A stretch of 64,000 nucleotides of DNA from Pseudomonas sp. Q1-7. GTDB taxonomy: Bacteria; Pseudomonadota; Gammaproteobacteria; Pseudomonadales; Pseudomonadaceae. The DNA is taken from the NCBI RefSeq assembly GCF_028010285.1, contig NZ_CP116304.1:2372501-2436500 (forward strand). The letters are read 5' to 3'. Within the stretch, counting starts at the first letter, position 1. Each line of letters begins with the position of its first letter. Made by a program: the position numbers and the translations under genes. The notes below the pieces were generated by a model, which was not told the origin of the DNA, made no database searches, and saw nothing but the letters and a program-made list of their open reading frames with translations. Shown here piece by piece: positions 10,324 through 18,493 of this stretch.

Positions 10324-11268
10324 CTACAAGGGCCCCAGCGGCCAGCGGTCGCTGACCACGAAGACCCGTTCCGCTTCCTTCCAGCGTCCATCGCCATCGG
10401 GTGTCAGGCGAGCCAGCAGGCGCGCCGGGCCGTCCGGCTCCAGTTGCTCGCGCCATTGCCGAAGGCGCTCTGCTGTCCAGCGCTCCTCGCTTCCGCTCAT
10501 CGCTGGCGCCAGCCAGGATTGCCTGGGCATGGCCTGCCAGCAGCCAGCGGCGGACTGGTCGAGGAAGTCGTCCAGCTCGTTCTGGCGGAGCCAGTGGCCG
10601 CGCAGGTGGCCCGGATTGGCGCCCTGGGGCGCCGTGCAGTTGCCCGGCCAGGGATAGAACAGGTAACCGCCCAGCCAGAGTTCGGCACTGGCCGGCTGGG
10701 CATCCAGTTGAGCCAGCACTTGTCGGCTTTCCGGGCTGGAGGACAGCGGCAGTTGGTGCTGGCTGAGGTGTTCCAGCTTGAGGTCGAGGCGGTCGTGGCT
10801 GCCGGGGCCGAGCCATTCCGACGGGTTGCTGCCGTCGCCATGGCGCGGTCCCAGGTAGAGTTTGATGGCCAGTTCCAGGTGATGAACACCTTCTGCGTCG
10901 CGCAGCAAGAGGTCGAGCTCGCCCAGGGTCTGGCCGGCGAAGCGGATCGGCAGGTTCGCCGCCAGCAGTTCCACATCCGGCGCCTGGTCCAGGGCGAATT
11001 GCCAGAGGCGCTCGTAATAGAAGCCGAGGCGCCGGCTGGGGGCCTCGGCCAGCCAGTGGTCGAGGGGCTCGGGCTGCCGGTCCAGCGTGCGCAGCCAATC
11101 GGCCAGGCGTTCGGGATGGCGGGCCCAGCCGCTGGCGCAGAGGGGGTGGCGCTGACGCCAGGGTGGCTGGCTGAGCAGCGGAGGGGAAAGTAGGGCCCAG
11201 GCCAGGTCCCGTACGCCGGGGTGGCGCAGTTGGCGGGGCAGGTCGGTCAAGGATTCGAAGGCGTGCAT
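10324..11268 (-). CDS. DUF1853 family protein (PD-(D/E)XK nuclease-like fold)
   Basis: 314 residues of the DUF1853 type. The segment GELDLLLRDAEG followed by HHLELAIKLYL has the spacing of a PD-(D/E)XK nuclease core (E-x-D ... E-x-K), so a nuclease-like fold is likely; activity is unproven. The downstream end has conserved WLRQNELDDFL. Start at 11268 (MHAFESL) chosen over an upstream in-frame ATG at 11319 because the conserved sequence begins there. Convergent with the cyclic-nucleotide/rhodanese gene (4 bp apart), divergent from nadK. Confidence 0.8.
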   Translation of the reverse strand: MHAFESLTDLPRQLRHPGVRDLAWALLSPPLLSQPPWRQRHPLCASGWARHPERLADWLRTLDRQPEPLDHWLAEAPSRRLGFYYERLWQFALDQAPDVELLAANLPIRFAGQTLGELDLLLRDAEGVHHLELAIKLYLGPRHGDGSNPSEWLGPGSHDRLDLKLEHLSQHQLPLSSSPESRQVLAQLDAQPASAELWLGGYLFYPWPGNCTAPQGANPGHLRGHWLRQNELDDFLDQSAAGCWQAMPRQSWLAPAMSGSEERWTAERLRQWREQLEPDGPARLLARLTPDGDGRWKEAERVFVVSDRWPLGPL

Positions 11269-11361
11269 GCTGCGAGCATAGCCGACGGCGGTTTGCCGCT
11301 GTCGGCCGCTATCCTCCATAATTTCGCCATTCCCTTCCTACCGATACGGCCCTGGAGCCCT

Positions 11362-12249
11362 ATGGAGCAATTCCGCAATATCGGCATCATCGGCCGCCTG
11401 GGCAGTTCCCATGTGCTCGACACCATTCGCCGGCTGAAGAAATTCCTGCTGGACCGCCATCTTCACGTGATCCTTGAAGACACCATCGCCGAAGTACTGC
11501 CGGGCCATGGGCTGCAAACGTCTTCACGGAAGATTCTCGGCGAAGTCTGCGATCTGGTCATCGTGGTCGGCGGCGACGGCAGCATGCTCGGTGCCGCGCG
11601 CGCCCTGGCGCGGCACAACGTGCCGGTGCTGGGGATCAACCGTGGCAGCCTGGGCTTTCTCACCGACATCCGTCCCGACGAACTGGAAGTGAAGGTGGCC
11701 GAGGTGCTGGACGGCCGCTACAGCGTCGAGACGCGCTTCCTGCTGGAGGCGGAGGTGCGCCGCCACGGCGAGGCCATTGGTCAGGGCGATGCGCTGAACG
11801 ATGTGGTGCTGCATCCCGGCAAGTCGACGCGGATGATCGAGTTCGAACTGCACATCGATGGCCAGTTCGTCTGCAGCCAGAAGGCGGACGGCCTGATCAT
11901 CGCCACGCCCACCGGTTCCACCGCCTACGCACTGTCCGCCGGCGGGCCGATCATGCACCCCAAGCTCGATGCCATCGTGGTCGTGCCCATGTACCCGCAC
12001 ACCCTGTCCAGCCGGCCCATCGTGGTCGACAGCACCAGTGAGCTGAAGATCGTGGTGTCGCCCAACCTGCAGATCTACCCGCTGGTGTCCTGCGATGGCC
12101 AGAACCACTTCACCTGCGCGCCCGGCGACACCATCACGGTGTCCAAGAAACCGCAGAAGCTGCGCCTGATCCACCCCCTGGACCATAACTACTACGAGGT
12201 CTGCCGGACCAAGCTGGGCTGGGGCAGCCGACTCGGCGGAGGCGACTGA
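11362..12249 (+). CDS. nadK: NAD kinase
   Basis: 295 residues. Phosphorylates NAD to NADP using ATP or polyphosphate in the cytoplasm. Signature G70-G71-D72-G73-S74 (VVGGDGSMLGAAR), conserved NDVVLH and the glycine-rich TGSTAYALSAGGPI are all present. ATG 11362 has GGAG 5 nt upstream. The stop overlaps the next gene's ATG by one base, giving a nadK-phosphatase-rhomboid operon. Confidence 0.97.
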   Translation: MEQFRNIGIIGRLGSSHVLDTIRRLKKFLLDRHLHVILEDTIAEVLPGHGLQTSSRKILGEVCDLVIVVGGDGSMLGAARALARHNVPVLGINRGSLGFLTDIRPDELEVKVAEVLDGRYSVETRFLLEAEVRRHGEAIGQGDALNDVVLHPGKSTRMIEFELHIDGQFVCSQKADGLIIATPTGSTAYALSAGGPIMHPKLDAIVVVPMYPHTLSSRPIVVDSTSELKIVVSPNLQIYPLVSCDGQNHFTCAPGDTITVSKKPQKLRLIHPLDHNYYEVCRTKLGWGSRLGGGD

Positions 12250-13223
12250 TGAGCCTCGATCCTGGCCGTGGCTACGACCTGATCGGCGACGTCCACGGCT
12301 GCGCCCGCACCCTGGAGCACCTGCTCGATCGCCTGGGTTATCGCAAGCACGGCGACGTCTGGCAGCACCCGCAGCGGCTGGCGCTGTTTCTCGGCGATAT
12401 CATCGACCGCGGCCCACGCATCCGCGAGGCGCTGCACCTGGTCCACGCCATGGTGGAAGCCGGCCAGGCCCTGTGCATCATGGGCAACCACGAGTACAAC
12501 GCCCTCGCCTGGAGCACCCCGGCGCCACCCGGCAGCGGCCGCCAGTTCGTCCGTGAGCACACACCGCGCCACGCCCGGTTGATCAAGGAAACCCTGGAGC
12601 AGTTCGAAGGTCACGCGGCGGACTGGCGGGACTTCCTCGGCTGGTTCTACGAACTGCCCTTGTTCCTCGACGGCGGCCACTTCCGTATGGTCCATGCCTG
12701 CTGGGATGGCGAGCTGATTGCCGCCTTGCGTGACATGCAGACCAGCGGCCGGGTCAACGAGGCCTTCATCAAGGCCGCGGCCGACCCCGCCAGCTTCGCC
12801 GCCCGGGTGTTCGATCGCCTGCTGCGCGGCACCGACCTGCCGCTGCCCGGCGGCATGACCCTGACCGGCAGCGATGGCTTCACCCGTTCGGCGTTCCGTA
12901 CCAAGTTCTGGGCCGAGAACCCGCAAACCTATGGCGACGTGGTGTTCCAGCCCGACGCGCTGCCCGAACAGGTGGCCAGCGCGCCGCTGACCCAGGCGCA
13001 CAAGTCGCGCCTGCTCAGCTACGGGCCGCAGGAGCCGATGCTGTTCGTCGGCCACTACTGGCGGCGCGGTCGGCCCGCGCCGATCCGCGCCAACCTGGCC
13101 TGCCTGGACTACAGCGCGGTGATGTACGGCAAGCTGGTGGCCTATCGGCTCGACCAGGAAAGCCGGTTGGACCCGGACAAGTTCGTCTGGGTCGAAGTGG
13201 AGCGCCCCGAGGAGCCCCGATGA
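12249..13223 (+). CDS. Calcineurin-like metallophosphatase
   Basis: 324 residues with the classical metallophosphoesterase motifs GDVHG (D-x-H), GDIIDRG (GDxxDRG), GNHEY (GNHE) and a late GHYW histidine, as in PrpA/ApaH-type enzymes. Could be a protein phosphatase or nucleotide hydrolase; the substrate is not deducible. Overlaps nadK by 1 bp and the rhomboid gene by 4 bp, so it is strongly coupled to both. Confidence 0.88.
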   Translation: MSLDPGRGYDLIGDVHGCARTLEHLLDRLGYRKHGDVWQHPQRLALFLGDIIDRGPRIREALHLVHAMVEAGQALCIMGNHEYNALAWSTPAPPGSGRQFVREHTPRHARLIKETLEQFEGHAADWRDFLGWFYELPLFLDGGHFRMVHACWDGELIAALRDMQTSGRVNEAFIKAAADPASFAARVFDRLLRGTDLPLPGGMTLTGSDGFTRSAFRTKFWAENPQTYGDVVFQPDALPEQVASAPLTQAHKSRLLSYGPQEPMLFVGHYWRRGRPAPIRANLACLDYSAVMYGKLVAYRLDQESRLDPDKFVWVEVERPEEPR

Positions 13224-14086
13224 GTGCAGTGGAAGTATTGCGCCTGCCCCTGAGCGTGGACCTGTCCGGTTTCATCGCCCTGTTGCAGCGCCTGGAAGTG
13301 CCCTATCGGGTCAGCGAAGAGTCGGGCGAGCAGGTGCTCTGGGTGCCGGGGGCACAACTGGCGGAGCAGGTGCGCGGGCTTTACGAGCGCTTCCCCGATG
13401 GCAACCCGCAGGTCGAGCTGCCCCAGGAGGCGCCGAAAGCGCCGGTGCGTGCTGGCGTTATCGCACAGCTCAAGGCCAGCCGGGTCACCAGCCTGATGCT
13501 GTTGCTGACCCTGGCGGTCGCCGCGCTCACGGGCCTGGGCGACAATTTTTCGGTCATCCGCTGGCTGAGCTTCCAGGACTTCCAGATCGAAGGTGACTAC
13601 ATCTATTTCGCGCCGCTGGCCGAAGGCCTGGCGGCGGGGCAGTGGTGGCGCCTGGTGTCGCCCATGCTGATCCACTTCGGCATCCTTCACCTGGCGATGA
13701 ACGGCATGTGGTTCTGGGAGCTGGGGCGGCGCATCGAGTCGCGCCAGGGCGGCTTCATGCTGCTGCTGCTGACCCTGGGCTTCAGCCTGGTGTCGGATTT
13801 CGCCCAGTACTTCAGCAGCGGCGCGTCGTTGTTCGGTGGGCTGTCCGGCGTGCTCTACGGCTTGCTCGGGCACTGTTGGGTATTCCAGCGCCTCGCCCCG
13901 TGCCCGGCCTACCGGCTGCCGCCCGGCGTGATGGCGATGATGCTGGTCTGGCTGCTGGTGTGCCTGTCCGGGCTGATCACCGCCCTGGGCTTCGGCGCCA
14001 TCGCCAACGGCGCGCATATCGGCGGCCTGGTGGCCGGCTGCGCCACCGGACTGGTCGGTGGTGCCCTCGCGCGTTTGCGCCGTTAG
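13220..14086 (+). CDS. Rhomboid-family intramembrane serine protease (GlpG-like)
   Basis: 288 residues: a cytoplasmic N-terminal domain (1-~90) followed by six predicted transmembrane helices. Catalytic dyad S209 (GGLSGVLYG) and H266 (NGAHIGGL), plus the HLAMNGMWF helix with the conserved His/Asn oxyanion residues. Cleaves membrane-spanning segments within the bilayer. Last gene of the nadK operon, with a 4-bp overlap at its start. Confidence 0.92.
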   Translation: MSAVEVLRLPLSVDLSGFIALLQRLEVPYRVSEESGEQVLWVPGAQLAEQVRGLYERFPDGNPQVELPQEAPKAPVRAGVIAQLKASRVTSLMLLLTLAVAALTGLGDNFSVIRWLSFQDFQIEGDYIYFAPLAEGLAAGQWWRLVSPMLIHFGILHLAMNGMWFWELGRRIESRQGGFMLLLLTLGFSLVSDFAQYFSSGASLFGGLSGVLYGLLGHCWVFQRLAPCPAYRLPPGVMAMMLVWLLVCLSGLITALGFGAIANGAHIGGLVAGCATGLVGGALARLRR

Positions 14087-14122
14087 AATACGCAGCTCTT
14101 TCCCGTTTCCGGTGAGTGGTCC

Positions 14123-14383
14123 ATGTCGTCTTTTGCCCAATTGATCAGCAACATCACCCAGGATGTCTACGAGAGCCTCAAGCTCGCGGTGGAGATCGGC
14201 AAGTGGCCGGACGGCCGCGTGCTGACCCAGGAGCAGAAGGAACTGTCGCTGCAGGCGGTGATCGCCTGGGAGCTGAAGAACCTGCCCGAGGACGAGCGCA
14301 CCGGCTACATGGGGCCGCAGGCGTGCAGCTCCAAGTCCGACCCCATCCCCAACCTCCTGTTCAAGTCGAATTCGGTTCACTGA
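14123..14383 (+). CDS. YeaC-like DUF1315 family protein
   Basis: 86-residue cytoplasmic protein. LKLAVEIGKWPDGRVLTQEQ and ENLPEDERTGY-like sequence match the small DUF1315/YeaC family found across gammaproteobacteria; function unknown. Its stop overlaps the ATG of the next gene by one base. Confidence 0.85.
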   Translation: MSSFAQLISNITQDVYESLKLAVEIGKWPDGRVLTQEQKELSLQAVIAWELKNLPEDERTGYMGPQACSSKSDPIPNLLFKSNSVH

Positions 14384-15213
14384 TGCAGGAACTAGGACGC
14401 GGCGCACTCAGCAAGATGTCGGTGCGCCTTGAAGCTCCCGTGCAGTACGCCTTCCGCCTGGACGCGGTGGACATCGCGGCGAATCCGCTGATCGGCAGGC
14501 CGTTGCGCCTGGAGTTCCTCGGCGCCATCCACTGCATTCACTGCGGACGCAAGACGAAGAAGAGCTTCAGCCAGGGCTACTGCTATCCCTGCTTCACCAA
14601 GCTGGCGCAGTGCGACAGTTGCATCATCAGCCCGGAGAAGTGCCATTACGCCGAAGGCACCTGCCGTGAGCCGGAGTGGGGCGAGCGTTTCTGCATGACC
14701 GACCACGTCGTCTACCTGGCCAACTCTTCCGGCATCAAAGTGGGCATCACGCGCGCCAGCCAGGTGCCGACTCGCTGGATCGACCAGGGCGCCAGCCAGG
14801 CGCTGCCGGTCATGCGCGTGGCCACCCGCCAGCAGTCGGGCTTCGTCGAAGACCTGCTGCGCAGCCAGGTCGCGGACCGCACCAACTGGCGCGCCATGCT
14901 CAAGGGTGACGCGCCGGCGCTGGACCTGCCGGCCATCCGCGACGCGCTCTTCGGGCAGCTCGCCGATGGCATCCGTGCCCTCCAGGACCGCTTCGGCCTG
15001 CAGGCGATCCAGCCGGTCAGCGATATCCAGCCCATCGAGATCAGCTATCCGGTGGAGGCCTATCCGACCAAGGTCGTCAGCTTCGATCTGGACAAGACGC
15101 CGGTAGTGGAAGGTACGCTGCGGGGGATAAAGGGCCAGTACCTGATCCTCGACACCGGCGTGATCAACCTGCGCAAGTACACCGCCTACCAACTGGCCAT
15201 CAGCGCCGCTTAG
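14383..15213 (+). CDS. DUF2797 family protein, zinc-ribbon plus GIY-YIG-like core
   Basis: 276 residues. The N-terminal half has paired cysteines (CIHCGRK, GYCYPC, CDSC, a further Cys in CHYAEGTC) typical of structural zinc. Residues ~105-145 read VVYLANSSGIKVGITR...RWIDQGA, resembling the core of GIY-YIG nucleases (Tyr strand, Gly-Ile-Lys-Val-Gly, then Arg). That resemblance is inference. Start ATG 14383 is fused to the yeaC-like stop; the frame is open further upstream but overlaps that gene entirely. Confidence 0.85.
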   Translation: MQELGRGALSKMSVRLEAPVQYAFRLDAVDIAANPLIGRPLRLEFLGAIHCIHCGRKTKKSFSQGYCYPCFTKLAQCDSCIISPEKCHYAEGTCREPEWGERFCMTDHVVYLANSSGIKVGITRASQVPTRWIDQGASQALPVMRVATRQQSGFVEDLLRSQVADRTNWRAMLKGDAPALDLPAIRDALFGQLADGIRALQDRFGLQAIQPVSDIQPIEISYPVEAYPTKVVSFDLDKTPVVEGTLRGIKGQYLILDTGVINLRKYTAYQLAISAA

Positions 15214-15314
15214 TACCATCCCCCAAGGTCGGCTGGGGAATAGTCCATACTCCGACCTTGACCCATTCATCATGCGGCCCAGGGTTTCGGGGCCGCCTAT
15301 CGAAGAGACTGACC

Positions 15315-17972
15315 ATGCGCACCGAGCAACCGAAAGTCATCTACCTCAAGGACTATCAGGTCCCGGACTACCTGATCGACGAGACCAACCTGACCTTCGA
15401 GCTGTACGAGGACCACACCCTGGTCCACGCCCAACTGGTGATGCGCCGCAACCCCGAGGCCGGCGCCGGCCTGCCGCCCCTGGTGCTGGACGGCCAGCAA
15501 TTGGAGCTGCTGTCGATGTCCATGGACGACCGCGAGCTGGGCGCCACCGACTACCAGCTCACCGACAGCCACCTGACCCTGCAGCCCGTCGCCCAGGCAT
15601 TCACCCTCGACAGCACGGTGCGCATCCATCCGGAAACCAACACCGCGCTGGAAGGCCTGTACAAGTCCGGCAAGATGTTCTGCACCCAGTGCGAGGCCGA
15701 AGGCTTCCGCAAGATCACCTACTACCTTGACCGCCCGGACGTGATGAGCAGGTTCACCACCACCCTGAGCGCCGAACAGCATCGCTATCCGGTGCTGCTG
15801 TCCAACGGCAACCCGGTGGCCAGCGGGGCGGAAGAGGGCGGTCGGCACTGGGCGACCTGGGAAGACCCGTTCAAGAAGCCGGCCTACCTGTTCGCCCTGG
15901 TGGCCGGCGACCTCTGGTGCGTGGAAGACAGCTTCACCACCATGACCCAGCGCGACGTGGCGCTGCGTATCTACGTCGAGCCGGAGAACATCGACAAGGT
16001 CCAGCACGCCATGGACAGCCTGAAGAGGTCCATGCGCTGGGACGAGGAGGTCTACGGCCGCGAGTACGACCTGGACATCTTCATGATCGTGGCGGTCAAC
16101 GACTTCAACATGGGCGCCATGGAAAACAAGGGGCTCAACATCTTCAACTCCAGCTGCGTGCTGGCCAAGGCCGAGACCGCCACCGACGCCGCCCACCAGC
16201 GGGTCGAGGCGGTGGTGGCCCACGAGTACTTCCACAACTGGTCGGGCAACCGCGTGACCTGCCGTGACTGGTTCCAGCTCTCGCTCAAGGAAGGTTTCAC
16301 CGTCTTCCGCGACGCCGAGTTCTCCGCCGACATGAACTCGCGCACCGTCAAGCGCATCGAGGATGTGGCCTTCCTGCGCACCAATCAGTTCGCCGAGGAT
16401 GCCGGCCCCATGGCCCACCCGGTGCGCCCCGACTCCTTCATGGAGATCTCCAACTTCTACACCCTGACCGTCTACGAGAAGGGCTCGGAAGTGGTGCGGA
16501 TGATCCACACCCTGCTGGGCGCCGACGGCTTCCGCAAGGGCACCGATCTCTACTTCGAGCGCCATGACGGCCAGGCCGTGACCTGCGACGATTTCGTCAA
16601 GGCCATGGAGGATGCCAACGGCGTCGACCTGACCCAGTTCAAGCGCTGGTACAGCCAGGCCGGCACCCCGCGCCTGCAGGTTGAGGACCGCTACGACGCC
16701 TCGGCCAAAACCTACAGCCTGACCTTCCGCCAGAGCTGTCCGGCCACACCGGGGCAAAGCGACAAGCAGCCTTTCGTCATCCCGGTCGAATTGGGGCTGC
16801 TGGACGCCGCTGGCAACGACCTGCCGCTGCGTCTCGCGGGGGAAGCCGGGGCGCAGGGCAGTAATCGCGTACTGTCGGTCACCGAGGCCGAGCAGACCTT
16901 CACCTTCGTCGACATCGCGGAACGTCCGCTGCCGTCGCTGCTGCGCGGCTTCTCGGCGCCGGTGAAGCTGGCCTTCCCCTACAGCCGCGACCAGCTGATG
17001 TTCCTCATGCAGCACGACTCCGACGGCTTCAACCGCTGGGAAGCCGGCCAGCAGCTGTCGGTCCAGGTCCTGCAGGAGCTGATCGGCCAGCATCAGCGCG
17101 GCGAGGCACTGGTGCTGGACGCGCGCCTGATCGCGGCTTTCCGCACCCTGCTGGAAGACGAATCGCTGGACCAGGCCATGGTGGCGGAAATGCTGTCCCT
17201 GCCGAGCGAGGCCTACCTCACCGAGATCAGCGAGGTGGCCGACGTGGACGCCATCCACGCCGCCCGCGAGTTCGCCCGCCAGTCCATCGGCGAAGCGTTG
17301 TTCCAGCCGCTGCTGGCCCGCTACCAGGCCAACCGCGGGATTTCCCGCGACACCGGCTACAAGGCCGAGGCCGCACACATCGCCCGCCGCACCCTGCAGA
17401 ACATCGCCCTGTCCTACCTCATGCAGAGCGGCAAGGCCGAGGTGCTGGAGGCATGCCTGGAGCAGTTCAACGGTTGCGACAACATGACCGAGCGCCTGTC
17501 CGCGCTGGCGGTGCTGGTCAACTCCGGCTTCGAGCAGGAGAAGGCCGACGCCCTGGCACGCTTCGCCGACTACTTCAAGGACGACCCGCTGGTGATGGAC
17601 CAGTGGTTCAGCGTCCAGGCCGGCTGTGGCCTGCCGGGTGGCCTGGAACGTGTCCAGGCGCTGATGGCGCACCCGGCCTTCACGCTGAAGAACCCGAACA
17701 AGGTGCGTGCGCTGATCGGCGCCTTCGCCAACCAGAACCTGGTGAACTTCCACCGGGCCGATGGCGCCGGCTACCGCTTCCTGGCCGACCATGTGATCAC
17801 CCTGAACGCCCTCAACCCGCAGATCGCCTCCCGGCAGTTGGCGCCGCTCACCCGCTGGCGCAAGTACGACGCCTCCCGCCAGCAACTGATGCGGGCTGAA
17901 CTGGAGCGCATCCTCGCCTCCGGCGAACTTTCCAGCGACGTGTTCGAAGTGGTCAGCAAGAGCCTAGCCTGA
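15315..17972 (+). CDS. pepN: Aminopeptidase N
   Basis: 885-residue M1 zinc metallopeptidase, the expected length for Pseudomonas PepN; releases N-terminal residues in the cytoplasm. Substrate motif GAMEN at 267-271; zinc site H303-E304-x2-H307 with E326 eighteen residues later. The C-terminal half is the helical DUF3458-type domain. I chose ATG 15315; an upstream in-frame start at 15258 lacks support. Two hairpins follow. Confidence 0.97.
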   Translation: MRTEQPKVIYLKDYQVPDYLIDETNLTFELYEDHTLVHAQLVMRRNPEAGAGLPPLVLDGQQLELLSMSMDDRELGATDYQLTDSHLTLQPVAQAFTLDSTVRIHPETNTALEGLYKSGKMFCTQCEAEGFRKITYYLDRPDVMSRFTTTLSAEQHRYPVLLSNGNPVASGAEEGGRHWATWEDPFKKPAYLFALVAGDLWCVEDSFTTMTQRDVALRIYVEPENIDKVQHAMDSLKRSMRWDEEVYGREYDLDIFMIVAVNDFNMGAMENKGLNIFNSSCVLAKAETATDAAHQRVEAVVAHEYFHNWSGNRVTCRDWFQLSLKEGFTVFRDAEFSADMNSRTVKRIEDVAFLRTNQFAEDAGPMAHPVRPDSFMEISNFYTLTVYEKGSEVVRMIHTLLGADGFRKGTDLYFERHDGQAVTCDDFVKAMEDANGVDLTQFKRWYSQAGTPRLQVEDRYDASAKTYSLTFRQSCPATPGQSDKQPFVIPVELGLLDAAGNDLPLRLAGEAGAQGSNRVLSVTEAEQTFTFVDIAERPLPSLLRGFSAPVKLAFPYSRDQLMFLMQHDSDGFNRWEAGQQLSVQVLQELIGQHQRGEALVLDARLIAAFRTLLEDESLDQAMVAEMLSLPSEAYLTEISEVADVDAIHAAREFARQSIGEALFQPLLARYQANRGISRDTGYKAEAAHIARRTLQNIALSYLMQSGKAEVLEACLEQFNGCDNMTERLSALAVLVNSGFEQEKADALARFADYFKDDPLVMDQWFSVQAGCGLPGGLERVQALMAHPAFTLKNPNKVRALIGAFANQNLVNFHRADGAGYRFLADHVITLNALNPQIASRQLAPLTRWRKYDASRQQLMRAELERILASGELSSDVFEVVSKSLA

Positions 17973-17981
17973 TCCCCCTCC

Positions 17982-18006
17982 GACGGCCCGCACTCAGCGG
18001 GCCGTC
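17982..18006 (+). terminator. GC-rich hairpin just after pepN
   Basis: Perfect 10-bp stem GACGGCCCGC / GCGGGCCGTC with loop ACTCA, 9 bp after the stop. No T tract follows, so it may protect the 3' end rather than terminate. Confidence 0.5.
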
Positions 18007-18032
18007 ATCCCCTTGAAATCCCGCCTTCATGA

Positions 18033-18066
18033 AGTGTTACTGGTTAGCTCCGGTAACACTTTTTTG
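18033..18066 (+). terminator. Intrinsic terminator after pepN
   Basis: Stem AGTGTTACTGG / CCGGTAACACT (one G-T wobble), loop TTAGCT, followed by a run of six T. A good rho-independent terminator separating pepN from the downstream transport locus. Confidence 0.85.
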
Positions 18067-18493
18067 TTACTCAAGGAAATACATGGCGCCTTCCTTATGT
18101 GGGAATCGTCTTAGAAGCCCAGAAAACGCTTGACCAGGCAGCTTTTGGTATGAACGTACATGCCCTGCAAGTGTGATCTTGAGTGACAAATCGTGCCAGA
18201 TCGTCCGACAAGATCGGACAGAAAATTTGAAATTGATCAGTGGATGATCAGTCACTTGTTTGACTGAATTCCGTCGCATGGGTCGTGAAATATTTCTGGC
18301 GGCCATCGACGAATTGGCACCATGGTTGCAATCCCGCTGGCGATTTAGCCCCGTTTCGGTGCATTCGGGACGGGGTGCGCTCTGCGCTGGGGATTTCCTG
18401 CCGAAGCAAGACAAGGCCGCCAGGCGGCTGGACAAACGAGCCCGCCCGACGGGCCGCCAATAACAAAGTGATCAGTCCACGGAGTAAGACTCG
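18067..18493 (+). promoter_or_regulatory. Control region of the DUF1302/DUF1329 operon with repeated TGATCAGT
   Basis: About 430 bp, more AT-rich than its surroundings, with no convincing gene. Three exact copies of TGATCAGT occur at 18234-18241, 18245-18252 and 18469-18476; the last is just before the start codon. An inverted repeat GTCCGA-CAAGA-TCGGAC lies at 18203-18219. Both are candidate operator sites. No promoter hexamers are convincing by eye. Confidence 0.45.

Noticed and set aside
15297-17885. 862-codon minus-strand frame opposite pepN
   Set aside because: Shadow of pepN, which has intact catalytic motifs; low-complexity translation and no ribosome-binding site.
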